Assembly: GCA_028695145.1 (NCBI GenBank)
Contig: JAQVJP010000005.1
Location: forward strand, 1-48,995
Length of the DNA: 48,995 nucleotides
Reading direction: 5' to 3'
From: Eubacteriales bacterium
GTDB lineage: Bacteria > Bacillota > Clostridia > Saccharofermentanales > UBA5734
Part shown: in pieces, positions 17,999 to 25,961 of the stretch
Numbering within the stretch: position 1 is the first letter of the stretch
Layout: each line of letters begins with the position of its first letter
The notes under the pieces: generated by a model
What the model was told of the DNA's origin: nothing
The model's input: the letters and a program-made list of their open reading frames with translations, nothing else
The model's database searches: none
Translations under genes and position numbers: made by a program

Positions 17999-18925
17999 AT
18001 GGAGTCAGTACTAAAAATTGAGCGACTGAGCAAATCGTTCGGACGCAAGAAAATCATTGATGATATCAGCTTCGAAGTACGAGCCGGAGAAGTTTTCGGT
18101 TTTCTCGGACCAAATGGCGCCGGCAAAACGACAACCCTGAAAATGGTTATGGGTTTTTTAAGTGTCGATAGCGGAACAATATCCATTGCAGGCAAGAGAA
18201 TTGATGAAGATTATGAGCTGGCCATGGAGCAGCTTGGCGGAATTGTTGAAAATCCGGAATTGTATCAGGATCTCACCGGCAAAACCAATCTTGAGATGTA
18301 CGCAAGACTGCATAAGGGTGTCGATAAAGCGCGAATACAGGAAGCAGCAGCACTTGTAGGCATGCAAGGCAGAATGAATGAGAAAGTAAAAAAATACTCT
18401 TTGGGTATGAAACAACGTATCGGACTGGCACAGGCGCTTCTGCACAAGCCGCGACTTCTGATACTGGACGAGCCGACAAACGGACTCGATCCGGCAGGAA
18501 TTCGTGAGCTGCGTGATATTTTGAAACGCCTCGCCCACGAAGAAAACACGGCCGTCGTAGTCTCAAGCCATCTGCTTAGCGAAATGCAATTAATGTGCGA
18601 CCGCGTAGCGATTATACATCAGGGCAGACTTCTCGATGTTAAACCTGTGAGCGAACTAACCGGGCTCAGCCAGCCGGCGGCCACTTATCGTTTCATCACA
18701 AGCCAAATCGACGAGGCCACAAAAATCCTCGAGCCCGTTTATGGTGAACAGATAAAAAATATCGCTCAGGATAATATCGAACTCTTACTGGAGACTGACA
18801 AGGTACCGGCTGTAATACGGCTTTTGGCCATGCAGGGTATAAATCTCTACGGAGTCAACAGACAAGATTCATCGCTGGAGGATGCTTTCCTGCAGGTCAC
18901 GGGCGGAGGATTGAACATTGAGTAA
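17999..18925 (+). CDS. ABC transporter ATP-binding protein (BcrA/NatA-like)
   Basis: This 308-residue ATPase has Walker A GPNGAGKTT, signature YSLGMKQR, Walker B LLILDEPTNGLDP and the switch histidine in VVSSHLL. The length and the C-terminal extension of about 90 residues are like the drug-export and Na+-export subfamily. The next gene, the permease, starts 8 bp before its stop, so the two form one exporter. The substrate is unknown; the preceding anchored protein may take part. Confidence 0.93.
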   Translation: MESVLKIERLSKSFGRKKIIDDISFEVRAGEVFGFLGPNGAGKTTTLKMVMGFLSVDSGTISIAGKRIDEDYELAMEQLGGIVENPELYQDLTGKTNLEMYARLHKGVDKARIQEAAALVGMQGRMNEKVKKYSLGMKQRIGLAQALLHKPRLLILDEPTNGLDPAGIRELRDILKRLAHEENTAVVVSSHLLSEMQLMCDRVAIIHQGRLLDVKPVSELTGLSQPAATYRFITSQIDEATKILEPVYGEQIKNIAQDNIELLLETDKVPAVIRLLAMQGINLYGVNRQDSSLEDAFLQVTGGGLNIE

Positions 18926-20459
18926 GATCAGAGCTTTGTACTTAAATGAAATGATAAAAATATCGAAGAAGATCAGCATTCTGGTAATGGCTGCGATAAT
19001 GGTAGTTGGCATGATAGGTCTGTCCGGTCTGATGAAGCTCCAGGAGAGGATGATGCAGCAGGATGGTTACTATCAAGATGACCAATCCTGGATGCTTGAA
19101 GAGATGGAGCAAATATCAGCCAATCTCAAGGCACAGGAGGAAGATCTGCAGAATCAGCTTGACGCGACAGATCAGGAAGATAACCCGGCAGAATATCAGC
19201 AATTAGCTTATCAGCTTAGTTCACTACAAAGAGAATACGAAATGTATCAGTTGGCTATAAAAGAAAATATTATGCTGATTGGTCCAGAAACTTATCTGAC
19301 CAGAACACTTTATAAGATTAGTGATTTAGAATCTGAACTTGCCGCTCTTCCGCCGGAAGCAGAACGCACAACCGAAGATCAGGCGTCAGCCGAAGATATA
19401 GAAGCAAAGTTAAGCACTTGTGAAGAAATTCTCAAGGCACGCAGCTTCGAAAAATACATAGAGCTCGAGTCAGACGCGATTGAAGCAGATCAGACAATGT
19501 CAAATGATCAAAAAGTCATAAGTACTGAGAAGCTCGAGCTCTGGTACAAACTGGATCCTACAGGCGGAATCGAGTCTTCAGGAAACGACTACATGATCCA
19601 GCAGACGCTAAGCGAATTTGAGAATATCAAAACTTCACTTGCCGAAGGCATTGACTATACCGGCAACGAAGGCGTCAAACCTCTGACACCGGACAAGTAC
19701 GGGGAGTTGGAAAATGATCTGGCTGTTTTACTCTACCGGGCGGAGAACGATATGCTGGCCAGTCAATATACTTCTGAAGGGCTTGGTCAGGCCGCGGTAT
19801 CAACGATGGTCGGCTTCGGCACATCGATGATAGTTCTAATGATATTGATTCTCGCCGGCGGAGCTGTGTCACAGGAAATAGCTACAGGATCAATCAAATC
19901 ACTGATTATAGCACCGGTAAAACGCTGGAAAATTTTTACAGCCAAGCTAATGTCTTTACTGACCGTAGGAATAGTTGGCATGATTGTCCACTATGTTCTT
20001 GTAATCATTCTGACAGGAATATTTTTCGGACTCGACACTTTGCAGCCTTATGTTTTTGCTGTAAGCGGCAAGGCAGGATCATTAAATCCTTTTGTTTATC
20101 TTCTTGCCGGACAAGGTGTTCGTTTGCTTGATGTCATAGTGTTTATGTCTTTTGCGCTGATGCTGTCAGTGTTGACACGCAACACAGCGGCTTCAGTAGG
20201 TATCAGCATGGCATCCTTCTTCGGTGTAAGCCTGGCAAGTGAGCTGCTATTCATACTGCCTGCAGCTGAATGGATTAAATTCCTACCTTTTAATCATCTT
20301 AGTCTGATCAGTAAATTTTTCCCCTTCGCTGAACAAAATTACTTCATGGAAAATCAGAACGAAACAACACTTGTTTTCTCTCTGATTTATATAACAATCG
20401 CAGTTGTATGTATGATATATACAGCACTTGATTCTTTCAATCGCAGAGATATTAAGTAA
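18918..20459 (+). CDS. ABC-2 type transporter permease with large extracytoplasmic insertion
   Basis: The 513-residue protein has a first membrane helix near residues 18-40, then about 240 hydrophilic residues rich in Glu and Gln that look helical and coiled-coil prone (MLEEMEQISANLKAQEEDLQ). Five or so helices follow from about residue 295 onward. This is the layout of ABC-2 permeases with an external domain between the first two helices. The segment GGAVSQEIATGSIKSLIIAP is the coupling region common in this group. It overlaps the ATPase gene by 8 bp. The exported substrate is not known. Confidence 0.88.
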   Translation: MSKIRALYLNEMIKISKKISILVMAAIMVVGMIGLSGLMKLQERMMQQDGYYQDDQSWMLEEMEQISANLKAQEEDLQNQLDATDQEDNPAEYQQLAYQLSSLQREYEMYQLAIKENIMLIGPETYLTRTLYKISDLESELAALPPEAERTTEDQASAEDIEAKLSTCEEILKARSFEKYIELESDAIEADQTMSNDQKVISTEKLELWYKLDPTGGIESSGNDYMIQQTLSEFENIKTSLAEGIDYTGNEGVKPLTPDKYGELENDLAVLLYRAENDMLASQYTSEGLGQAAVSTMVGFGTSMIVLMILILAGGAVSQEIATGSIKSLIIAPVKRWKIFTAKLMSLLTVGIVGMIVHYVLVIILTGIFFGLDTLQPYVFAVSGKAGSLNPFVYLLAGQGVRLLDVIVFMSFALMLSVLTRNTAASVGISMASFFGVSLASELLFILPAAEWIKFLPFNHLSLISKFFPFAEQNYFMENQNETTLVFSLIYITIAVVCMIYTALDSFNRRDIK

Positions 20460-20487
20460 ATTGTTATTATCTAATTGCTTTAAAAAT

Positions 20488-20525
20488 AAAGGAGCTGACC
20501 ACATATGTGGCCAGCTCCTTTATTT
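20488..20525 (+). terminator. Rho-independent terminator after the ABC cluster
   Basis: AAAGGAGCTG-CCACATATGTGG-CAGCTCCTTT forms a long stem with small mismatches, followed by TATTTCTTG. It lies 28 bp after the permease stop. It is nearly symmetrical, so it may also serve the convergent cyclase/zwf transcript from the other side. Confidence 0.85.
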
Positions 20526-20558
20526 CTTGCTTTTACAAATCAATTTGCCCAACGATGT

Positions 20559-21224
20559 TCAAAGAGAAATTAGCGGATTTTCATCAGAAGCGGCATTAGG
20601 ATTATCACGCTCAATAAGAAGAGCTCGCATCGGCGCGGCTTCTGCTCCGGCTATTTTCAACGGTGCAGCTACAAGGAAGTAGTAGCCCTGATTAATTTCC
20701 TGCAGTCTTAAGCCCTCGATAATTACAATATCAGCGCCAAGAAGTGACTTGTGAGTACCATAATTCGCTTGCGATCTCTCTATACCCAAACCATCTATAC
20801 CCACACAATTAATACCAAGTTCTACCAGAAGCTTAGCTCCATCTTCCGCAAGATAAACGAAACCGGGGTCAAACTGGTTAACTGCTGAGTTTCTGGTTTT
20901 GAAAAGAATCGTTTCATCAGGCTGAATATTAAAAGGTACTAAATCATCAGCGTGAATAGCATCCTCGACATGGCTTAAGTCAAGAACACGGCAGCCTGTT
21001 ACAACTCTGGTCAAATCAAGCGTCTCTACTGTTTGTCCATCCGGAAGGAAGTGCAAAGGCATATCAAGATGCGTACCCGTATGCATATCCATGGCCAGCC
21101 TGCTCTCATGAGCAGGTGAATCTTTGAAATCTCTTGTAACCTTATACTCAGGCTTCTTCTCAGGATTGTTTTTATACACCTGCATGCCTTCGTGAATAGT
21201 CATGGTTACGTCATAAATAATCAT
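20559..21224 (-). CDS. Cyclase-family protein (kynurenine formamidase-like)
   Basis: This 221-residue putative metal-dependent hydrolase belongs to the cyclase family. The signature HTGTHLDMPLHF, with the HxGTHxDxPxH metal site, is intact. Known members hydrolyse N-formylkynurenine or isatin; no tryptophan-catabolic genes are nearby, so that role is not implied. The ATG at 21224 overlaps the zwf stop as ATGA and has GGGAGG inside the zwf end; the GTG at 21230 in the ORF track lies too close to it. Coupling to zwf suggests a part in sugar acid or lactone metabolism. A lactone hydrolase standing in for 6-phosphogluconolactonase is a guess. Confidence 0.85.
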   Translation of the reverse strand: MIIYDVTMTIHEGMQVYKNNPEKKPEYKVTRDFKDSPAHESRLAMDMHTGTHLDMPLHFLPDGQTVETLDLTRVVTGCRVLDLSHVEDAIHADDLVPFNIQPDETILFKTRNSAVNQFDPGFVYLAEDGAKLLVELGINCVGIDGLGIERSQANYGTHKSLLGADIVIIEGLRLQEINQGYYFLVAAPLKIAGAEAAPMRALLIERDNPNAASDENPLISL

Positions 21225-22822
21225 TTGCACCTCCCGTCGCAGCAGCCACAGTCTTCACCGTGTGCGCTGTCCACGTCTTCTGTTGAATTTTCTTTTCTGT
21301 CTGTTTCCTGTTCAAGAGTTCTGCATGTATAAGCCTCGGGCGCACTGCCATCCTCTGCCAGATGCCACCATCTGCGTCCATCTCTTGCGAGCATTTCAAC
21401 CGCTGATTCCGGACCACACGTATTATCTTCATAAGTATCAAGATGAACCTCTGTACGACAATACGCCGCGATCTCATCAGTCAGCTTCCAGGATAATTCA
21501 AGTTCGTCCCAACGTGTAAATCTTGTAGAATCTCCCAACATTACATCAAGCAGGAGTTTCTCATAAGAATCAGGAGTGTTGAAATTGTACTGGCAACTCT
21601 GACAGTATTCCATCTCAGCTACATCCATCTCATCAATAACTGTAGGCTTTTTTGTATTTAATTTCAAGTGTATTCCTTCGCGGGGTTGTATGCCAATCTG
21701 CAGTAGATTGGCCTGCACATCCTTATGGTCAGCAGTTTCCGGTTTTTTGAACTCAATAGTTACAAGAGCGGCTTTTTCAGCCATTTTCTTGCCGGTAACA
21801 AGGTAAAATGGAACACCTGACCAACGCTTGTTATCCAGCACCAGCTTCAGCGCGACAAAAGTATCGGTTGACGAGCCAGGATCTACCTTTTCTTCCTGTC
21901 TGTAACTCTCATACTGTCCAAGCACGACAGGCATATTATTGCTGTTTATCAGACTGTGAAGTGAACTAAGCAATTTAACCTTCTCATCTCTGACATTTTC
22001 CGATTGATTGATCGAAGGCAGATCCATAGCCAGCACAGCAACAAGTTGCAGAAGATGGTTCTGGATCATATCTTTGAGCGCGCCAGTTTTATCATAGTAT
22101 CCGCCTCGCGAACCTACACCTTCATGTTCAAGTACACTTATCTGAATATTATCAATATAGTCATGATTCCAAAGAGGTTCGAAAATAGCGTTTTGACGAC
22201 GCAGCATGGTAATATTCTGAATCATTTCTTTTGCCAGATAATGATCTATTCTATAAATATTTCGTTCAGGAATAACATCAGTGATCACGCGATTCAACTC
22301 AGCGGCACTATTCAAATCTTTGCCAAAAGGTTTCTCAATGACAAGCCGTTGCCAAGGATTGTTTTTCCCATCCTCAGATAAGTCCGTGCTCTCGACATCA
22401 CAATGCACCAGACCGGCCTGTTTAAGACTATTTACAATCGTACCGAAATGATCCGGGGCAACAGCCAGATAAAACAGATCGTTTGACGCGTATTTTCCCT
22501 GCTCCCTGCCGCTGCTGATTTTTCGTGCGAGTTTCTCGTAAGCCTCTTCATTTTGGAAGTCCATCTGCAAATACTCTATGCGCCGCTCAAGCTCTGCCCA
22601 TACCTCTTCGCTGAATTTCCTGCTGGCGTACTTGGTAACAGCTTCTCTCATTTCCTGCCGGAAAATATCGGTACTCTTCTCTCTGCGGCCTATTGCCAGA
22701 ACCGCGAACTCAGACGGCAGGTAACCCTGCTGATGCAGTTGATAAAGCGCCGGAAGCAGCTTCCTGCGAGTTAAATCACCGGTAGCGCCAAATATAGTCA
22801 TCAGACTTGCTGGAATATACAT
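21221..22822 (-). CDS. zwf: Glucose-6-phosphate 1-dehydrogenase
   Basis: Zwf oxidises glucose-6-phosphate to 6-phosphogluconolactone, giving NADPH. The nucleotide-binding start is MTIFGATGDLTRRKLLPAL, the conserved lysine region is VIEKPFGKDL, and the active site is RIDHYLAKEMIQN. Most G6PDH enzymes have a G where this has the A of HYLA. At 533 residues it is longer than the usual 480-510, owing to an acidic C-terminal tail that ends in a cysteine cluster (DCGCCDGRCK). No gnd or pgl is adjacent. The cyclase gene downstream overlaps by 4 bp. Confidence 0.95.
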   Translation of the reverse strand: MYIPASLMTIFGATGDLTRRKLLPALYQLHQQGYLPSEFAVLAIGRREKSTDIFRQEMREAVTKYASRKFSEEVWAELERRIEYLQMDFQNEEAYEKLARKISSGREQGKYASNDLFYLAVAPDHFGTIVNSLKQAGLVHCDVESTDLSEDGKNNPWQRLVIEKPFGKDLNSAAELNRVITDVIPERNIYRIDHYLAKEMIQNITMLRRQNAIFEPLWNHDYIDNIQISVLEHEGVGSRGGYYDKTGALKDMIQNHLLQLVAVLAMDLPSINQSENVRDEKVKLLSSLHSLINSNNMPVVLGQYESYRQEEKVDPGSSTDTFVALKLVLDNKRWSGVPFYLVTGKKMAEKAALVTIEFKKPETADHKDVQANLLQIGIQPREGIHLKLNTKKPTVIDEMDVAEMEYCQSCQYNFNTPDSYEKLLLDVMLGDSTRFTRWDELELSWKLTDEIAAYCRTEVHLDTYEDNTCGPESAVEMLARDGRRWWHLAEDGSAPEAYTCRTLEQETDRKENSTEDVDSAHGEDCGCCDGRCK

Positions 22823-22846
22823 ACTTATTTCCTCCCATACTCAATC

Positions 22847-22875
22847 ATTATATTAATCAAATTTTGTCAGAACAA
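22847..22875 (-). promoter_or_regulatory. Promoter of zwf
   Basis: On the minus strand TTGTTC and TATAAT are 17 bp apart, some 25 bp upstream of the zwf ATG. The gap is shared with the divergent GGDEF/HD-GYP promoter. Confidence 0.7.
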
Positions 22876-22921
22876 GGCCATATGTAACACTTCCGCAATA
22901 TATTAACAGTCACAATTTAAT

Positions 22922-22950
22922 TTGACGCCAAATTTCCATAATGATATAAG
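22922..22950 (+). promoter_or_regulatory. Promoter of the GGDEF/HD-GYP gene
   Basis: TTGACG and TATAAG are separated by 17 bp, about 28 bp before the ATG at 22979. The ORF track's longer start would begin inside this promoter, which supports the shorter start. Confidence 0.7.
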
Positions 22951-22978
22951 CTTATATATACAGCTCAGGGAGGTCACA

Positions 22979-24043
22979 ATGTCAAACTATTATGACAGTT
23001 TCAAAATTGCTCTGAAGCTCTTCGATAAAATCAAAGATTATGACTATCTGACAGGCCTGCCGGGCAGGTCTTCTTTGATGCGATTTTTAAATGATTTTCC
23101 TCAGACTAATAGAAATTCAATTGCTGTTATAATGGCAGACGCTAATGGTTTCAAGCAAATAAATGACTCTTTTGGCTATGAATTCGGCGATCAGCTTCTG
23201 CAATTATCTGCAGAAATCATCTGCTCGCAATGCCGCAGCGGTGAACTTGTATTCCGAGCAGGCGGCGATGAGTTTGTTATTATTATGCCTGAATCAGATA
23301 TCATAGAGGCAGAGAAGAGGGTTATGACTTTGCGTCAGATATTTTCTTCTGTTGAGCATAACTCGACAGGCTTATCCTACAGTTTTGGCAGTTCCGCAGG
23401 ATCAGTTTTAGAAATATCCGCAAGCAAACTATTCAGTCTGGCAGAAAATAACATGTATAAACAAAAAATGATCGAGAGTCCGGGCATACGCGGCCGACGA
23501 ATTCATACTATTGTCCAAACACTGAACGAAACGCATCCACGAGAAGAGCTTCACTCAAGAAGGGTCGGCTGGCTCTGTGCCAAACTTGGCGAGGCCGCGG
23601 GATTAAGTGACAGCGCGCTGCGGGAAATTAGAGTAGCAGGCATGATGCACGATATCGGCAAAATAGCTATCAGCGATACAGTTCTCGACAAGCGTGGTCC
23701 GCTGGACACAAATGAAAAGGCGCGCATGCGTAAACATCCGGAAATAGGTTTCAGAATTCTAAATACAGTCTACGGAGCAAATGATCTGGCAGAGAGCGTC
23801 TTATGCCACCACGAAAGGTGGGACGGTTCAGGTTATCCACGCAGACTCCACGGCGAGGAAATACCCCTCGGAGCCAGAATAGTAGCTATAGCCGACACCT
23901 TTGACGCTATCACAAGCGATCGTCCATATCGCAAAGCAGCCTCTGCGGTTTACGCCCGTCATGAAATTATAAAAAATGCCGGCAGCCAGTTTGATCCGAT
24001 GCTTGCGGATATTTTCGCAAGACAATCAAGCAGCTGGAGCTGA
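22979..24043 (+). CDS. GGDEF and HD-GYP domain protein (cyclic-di-nucleotide signalling)
   Basis: The 354-residue protein starts at ATG 22979, 5 bp after GGGAGG. An N-terminal GGDEF domain is complete (YDYLTGLPGRSS and FRAGGDEFVI), so diguanylate cyclase activity is possible. The usual upstream RxxD inhibitory site reads RSGE here. The C-terminal HD-GYP domain has HDIGK, the family segment CHHERWDGSGYP and IADTFDAITSDRPYR, so it should hydrolyse cyclic di-GMP or a related dinucleotide. There is no sensor domain and no membrane segment. With both activities in one soluble chain, its net effect cannot be told. No clear terminator separates it from the convergent ppa. Confidence 0.92.
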   Translation: MSNYYDSFKIALKLFDKIKDYDYLTGLPGRSSLMRFLNDFPQTNRNSIAVIMADANGFKQINDSFGYEFGDQLLQLSAEIICSQCRSGELVFRAGGDEFVIIMPESDIIEAEKRVMTLRQIFSSVEHNSTGLSYSFGSSAGSVLEISASKLFSLAENNMYKQKMIESPGIRGRRIHTIVQTLNETHPREELHSRRVGWLCAKLGEAAGLSDSALREIRVAGMMHDIGKIAISDTVLDKRGPLDTNEKARMRKHPEIGFRILNTVYGANDLAESVLCHHERWDGSGYPRRLHGEEIPLGARIVAIADTFDAITSDRPYRKAASAVYARHEIIKNAGSQFDPMLADIFARQSSSWS

Positions 24044-24088
24044 ACCTAATATGTTTATAACTTCATCTGAGCAGACCTGTTCAAGCTC

Positions 24089-24625
24089 TCAGTCATGAAT
24101 GCGGAAATGCACTCTGTAAGCGTCCAGACATTTTGAAACTACTTGCCTTGCCGTATCAGCACACTCAACTTCCTGCATACTGGTTTCTTTATGTTCAAGT
24201 GATTTGTATACCGAGAAAAAATGCTGTATTTCCGAAAAAACATGTGGAGGCAGATCCTGCATGTCGCGCCAATGGTTCATTTGCGGCTCCTCAAAAGGAA
24301 TCGCTATTATTTTCTCGTCAAGCTCATCATTATCAGTCATGGAGAAAACACCAATAGGATAACATTCAACAAGGCACATCGGCTGCAAATTCTCAGTACA
24401 GAGAACAAGTACATCAAGCGGGTCGCCGTCATCAGCAAGGGTCCTGGGAATAAAACCATAATTAGCAGGATAATGAGTTGAAGTATACAGAATTCTATCA
24501 AGCCTCAGCATGCCTGTAGCCTTATCAAGTTCATACTTCTGCTTGCCGCCTTTTGGGATTTCAATAACAGCCATGAATTTTTCCGGTTTAATACGTGAAT
24601 CAGATATGTCATGCCAAATATTCAT
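24089..24625 (-). CDS. ppa: Inorganic pyrophosphatase (family I)
   Basis: This soluble Mg2+ pyrophosphatase drives biosynthetic reactions by removing pyrophosphate. Recognisable segments are FMAVIEIPKGGKQKYELDK, YPANYGFIPRTLADDGDPLD (with the conserved D-x-D-P-x-D metal site) and the C-terminal QHFFSVYKSLE. The ATG at 24625 follows AAGGAGG at good spacing and gives 178 residues; the ORF track start at 24664 is not needed. It is 86 bp after yedF on the same strand but may have its own promoter. Confidence 0.95.
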   Translation of the reverse strand: MNIWHDISDSRIKPEKFMAVIEIPKGGKQKYELDKATGMLRLDRILYTSTHYPANYGFIPRTLADDGDPLDVLVLCTENLQPMCLVECYPIGVFSMTDNDELDEKIIAIPFEEPQMNHWRDMQDLPPHVFSEIQHFFSVYKSLEHKETSMQEVECADTARQVVSKCLDAYRVHFRIHD

Positions 24626-24710
24626 TTGTTCCTCCTTATTGCCGATCGAAATAACCGGCGTCACGATATACGCATATGTAAAACAGGCCTCATCTGAGCA
24701 TTTTTTAGTC

Positions 24711-25136
24711 TCAGGGCCAGAGTATTTTATCAGCCTTGATTTGTCGTTCCAACATTATCTCCTGAGTACTGATTTCCCCCACCAGCAAACTACCACTAAG
24801 TCCAAGATGCATCAGGCTCAAGTTGCAGGCCAGAAGTTCACACCCTTCCTTCTCAAACTTACTTAGCAATTTTATTGCTTCAGAATGTTCTGTTAGTAGG
24901 CGTACGCCGGTATTGTAAAACAATAAAGCCCTGGGTTTTTCCGATAAGCGCAGCAGAGCTTCAAGATAAGGTACAAGCAGTTTCCGGCCAAGCTCACCGT
25001 CATCACCTTCAAGCCGATCATTGCGAAATACCACAACTAATCGATTCGAATTGATATCTTTATCAATGAGCAGCGATTGTGGCATAACAGCGCCATTTTC
25101 CACAACAGCAGCAACCTTCCTTCTTGACATGATCAC
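24711..25136 (-). CDS. YedF-like protein with DsrE domain
   Basis: This 141-residue protein matches the DsrE/DsrF-like C-terminal domain of YedF, a protein tied to selenium or sulfur metabolism, in the pattern GELGRKLLVPYLEALL, LLFYNTGVRLLTEHSEA and CELLACNLSLMHLGL. The N-terminal TusA-like domain of full-length YedF, with its CPxP motif, is absent; only about 30 extra residues precede the DsrE part. A cysteine (LLACNLS) is at the position used in this family. No selD, selA or selB gene is in the window. I chose the GTG at 25136, 7 bp after GGAGG. Confidence 0.75.
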   Translation of the reverse strand: MIMSRRKVAAVVENGAVMPQSLLIDKDINSNRLVVVFRNDRLEGDDGELGRKLLVPYLEALLRLSEKPRALLFYNTGVRLLTEHSEAIKLLSKFEKEGCELLACNLSLMHLGLSGSLLVGEISTQEIMLERQIKADKILWP

Positions 25137-25158
25137 TCAGCACCCTCCTATTTTTCAA

Positions 25159-25902
25159 TTATTCAAGATCACGGCAGCCTGTCAAACGCTGAATAGCACG
25201 TGGCAGAGCGTCCTTACTATTTTTCCAATCCGCCTTGGCATTACGGTAATCAAACTTCAAAGTAAACCATTCGACATCTTCACGCAGCTTATTCATTGTG
25301 CCATTTTGCTGAGCTGTCAACACCGCAAGAAGCTGAGCTGCTTCATCTTGATCAAGACGTTTTGCTGCACCGCGTAGCAGATCCGCCAGATGAGGCAGAC
25401 AATAACCGTTTTTCGCCGCGAAATGTTGTCTAAACTCCGGTTCATGAAAAAACTGATAGAAAATCACCTCTATATATCTATCCATAGTATAAGCTATGCG
25501 ATCACAAATCAGGCAGCTGCCCGCACGTGCTTCAACCGCCTCCGCAGCCTTCTCAATACGTTGTCGATAGCTTTTATCTTTTCCGTTAAACATTCCTTTG
25601 CGCTTATCAGGAACGCTCTTATCAAGAATAGTGCCAAGATTTTTACACAAGTCATCTATATGGGTATGAAGAACGAGCCCAAGCCCGAGCCTATTTTCCT
25701 CACTTAGATATAAACGCTTCCAATGATCCCGGCAGAAGCCCTTATCATTAGTGGTAACACGTATATCTGGTTCCATCATCGCAGGGCCAAGATAATACTC
25801 GAGCAGATTCTTCTCAGCTGCCTTTTCAAGTTCGCAAAGAGGACAGGCAGCATCTGACAGGTAAGCATCATGTACGGGAATAGTATATATTTTATCTTTC
25901 AC
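25159..25902 (-). CDS. DUF6062-like protein with paired cysteines
   Basis: This roughly 247-residue protein has four cysteine sites of similar form: CPLCELEKAAE, GFCRDHWKRL, SCLICDRI and GYCLPHLADLL. CxxC pairs occur near residues 20 and 135, each followed by a Cys-x-x-His segment. This is a tandem repeat of a CxxC...CxxH unit, suggesting two zinc or haem-like metal sites. I recall the family as DUF6062; its function is unknown. I prefer the GTG start at 25902 because GGAGG lies 5 bp before it; the ORF track start at 25929 has no such site. It is grouped with yedF and the P-loop gene on the same strand. Confidence 0.65.
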   Translation of the reverse strand: MKDKIYTIPVHDAYLSDAACPLCELEKAAEKNLLEYYLGPAMMEPDIRVTTNDKGFCRDHWKRLYLSEENRLGLGLVLHTHIDDLCKNLGTILDKSVPDKRKGMFNGKDKSYRQRIEKAAEAVEARAGSCLICDRIAYTMDRYIEVIFYQFFHEPEFRQHFAAKNGYCLPHLADLLRGAAKRLDQDEAAQLLAVLTAQQNGTMNKLREDVEWFTLKFDYRNAKADWKNSKDALPRAIQRLTGCRDLE

Positions 25903-25961
25903 ATAAACCTCCAGGTTTGCGGCCGCCAAAATTACAAATTACATTACATAGCTGTAATATG

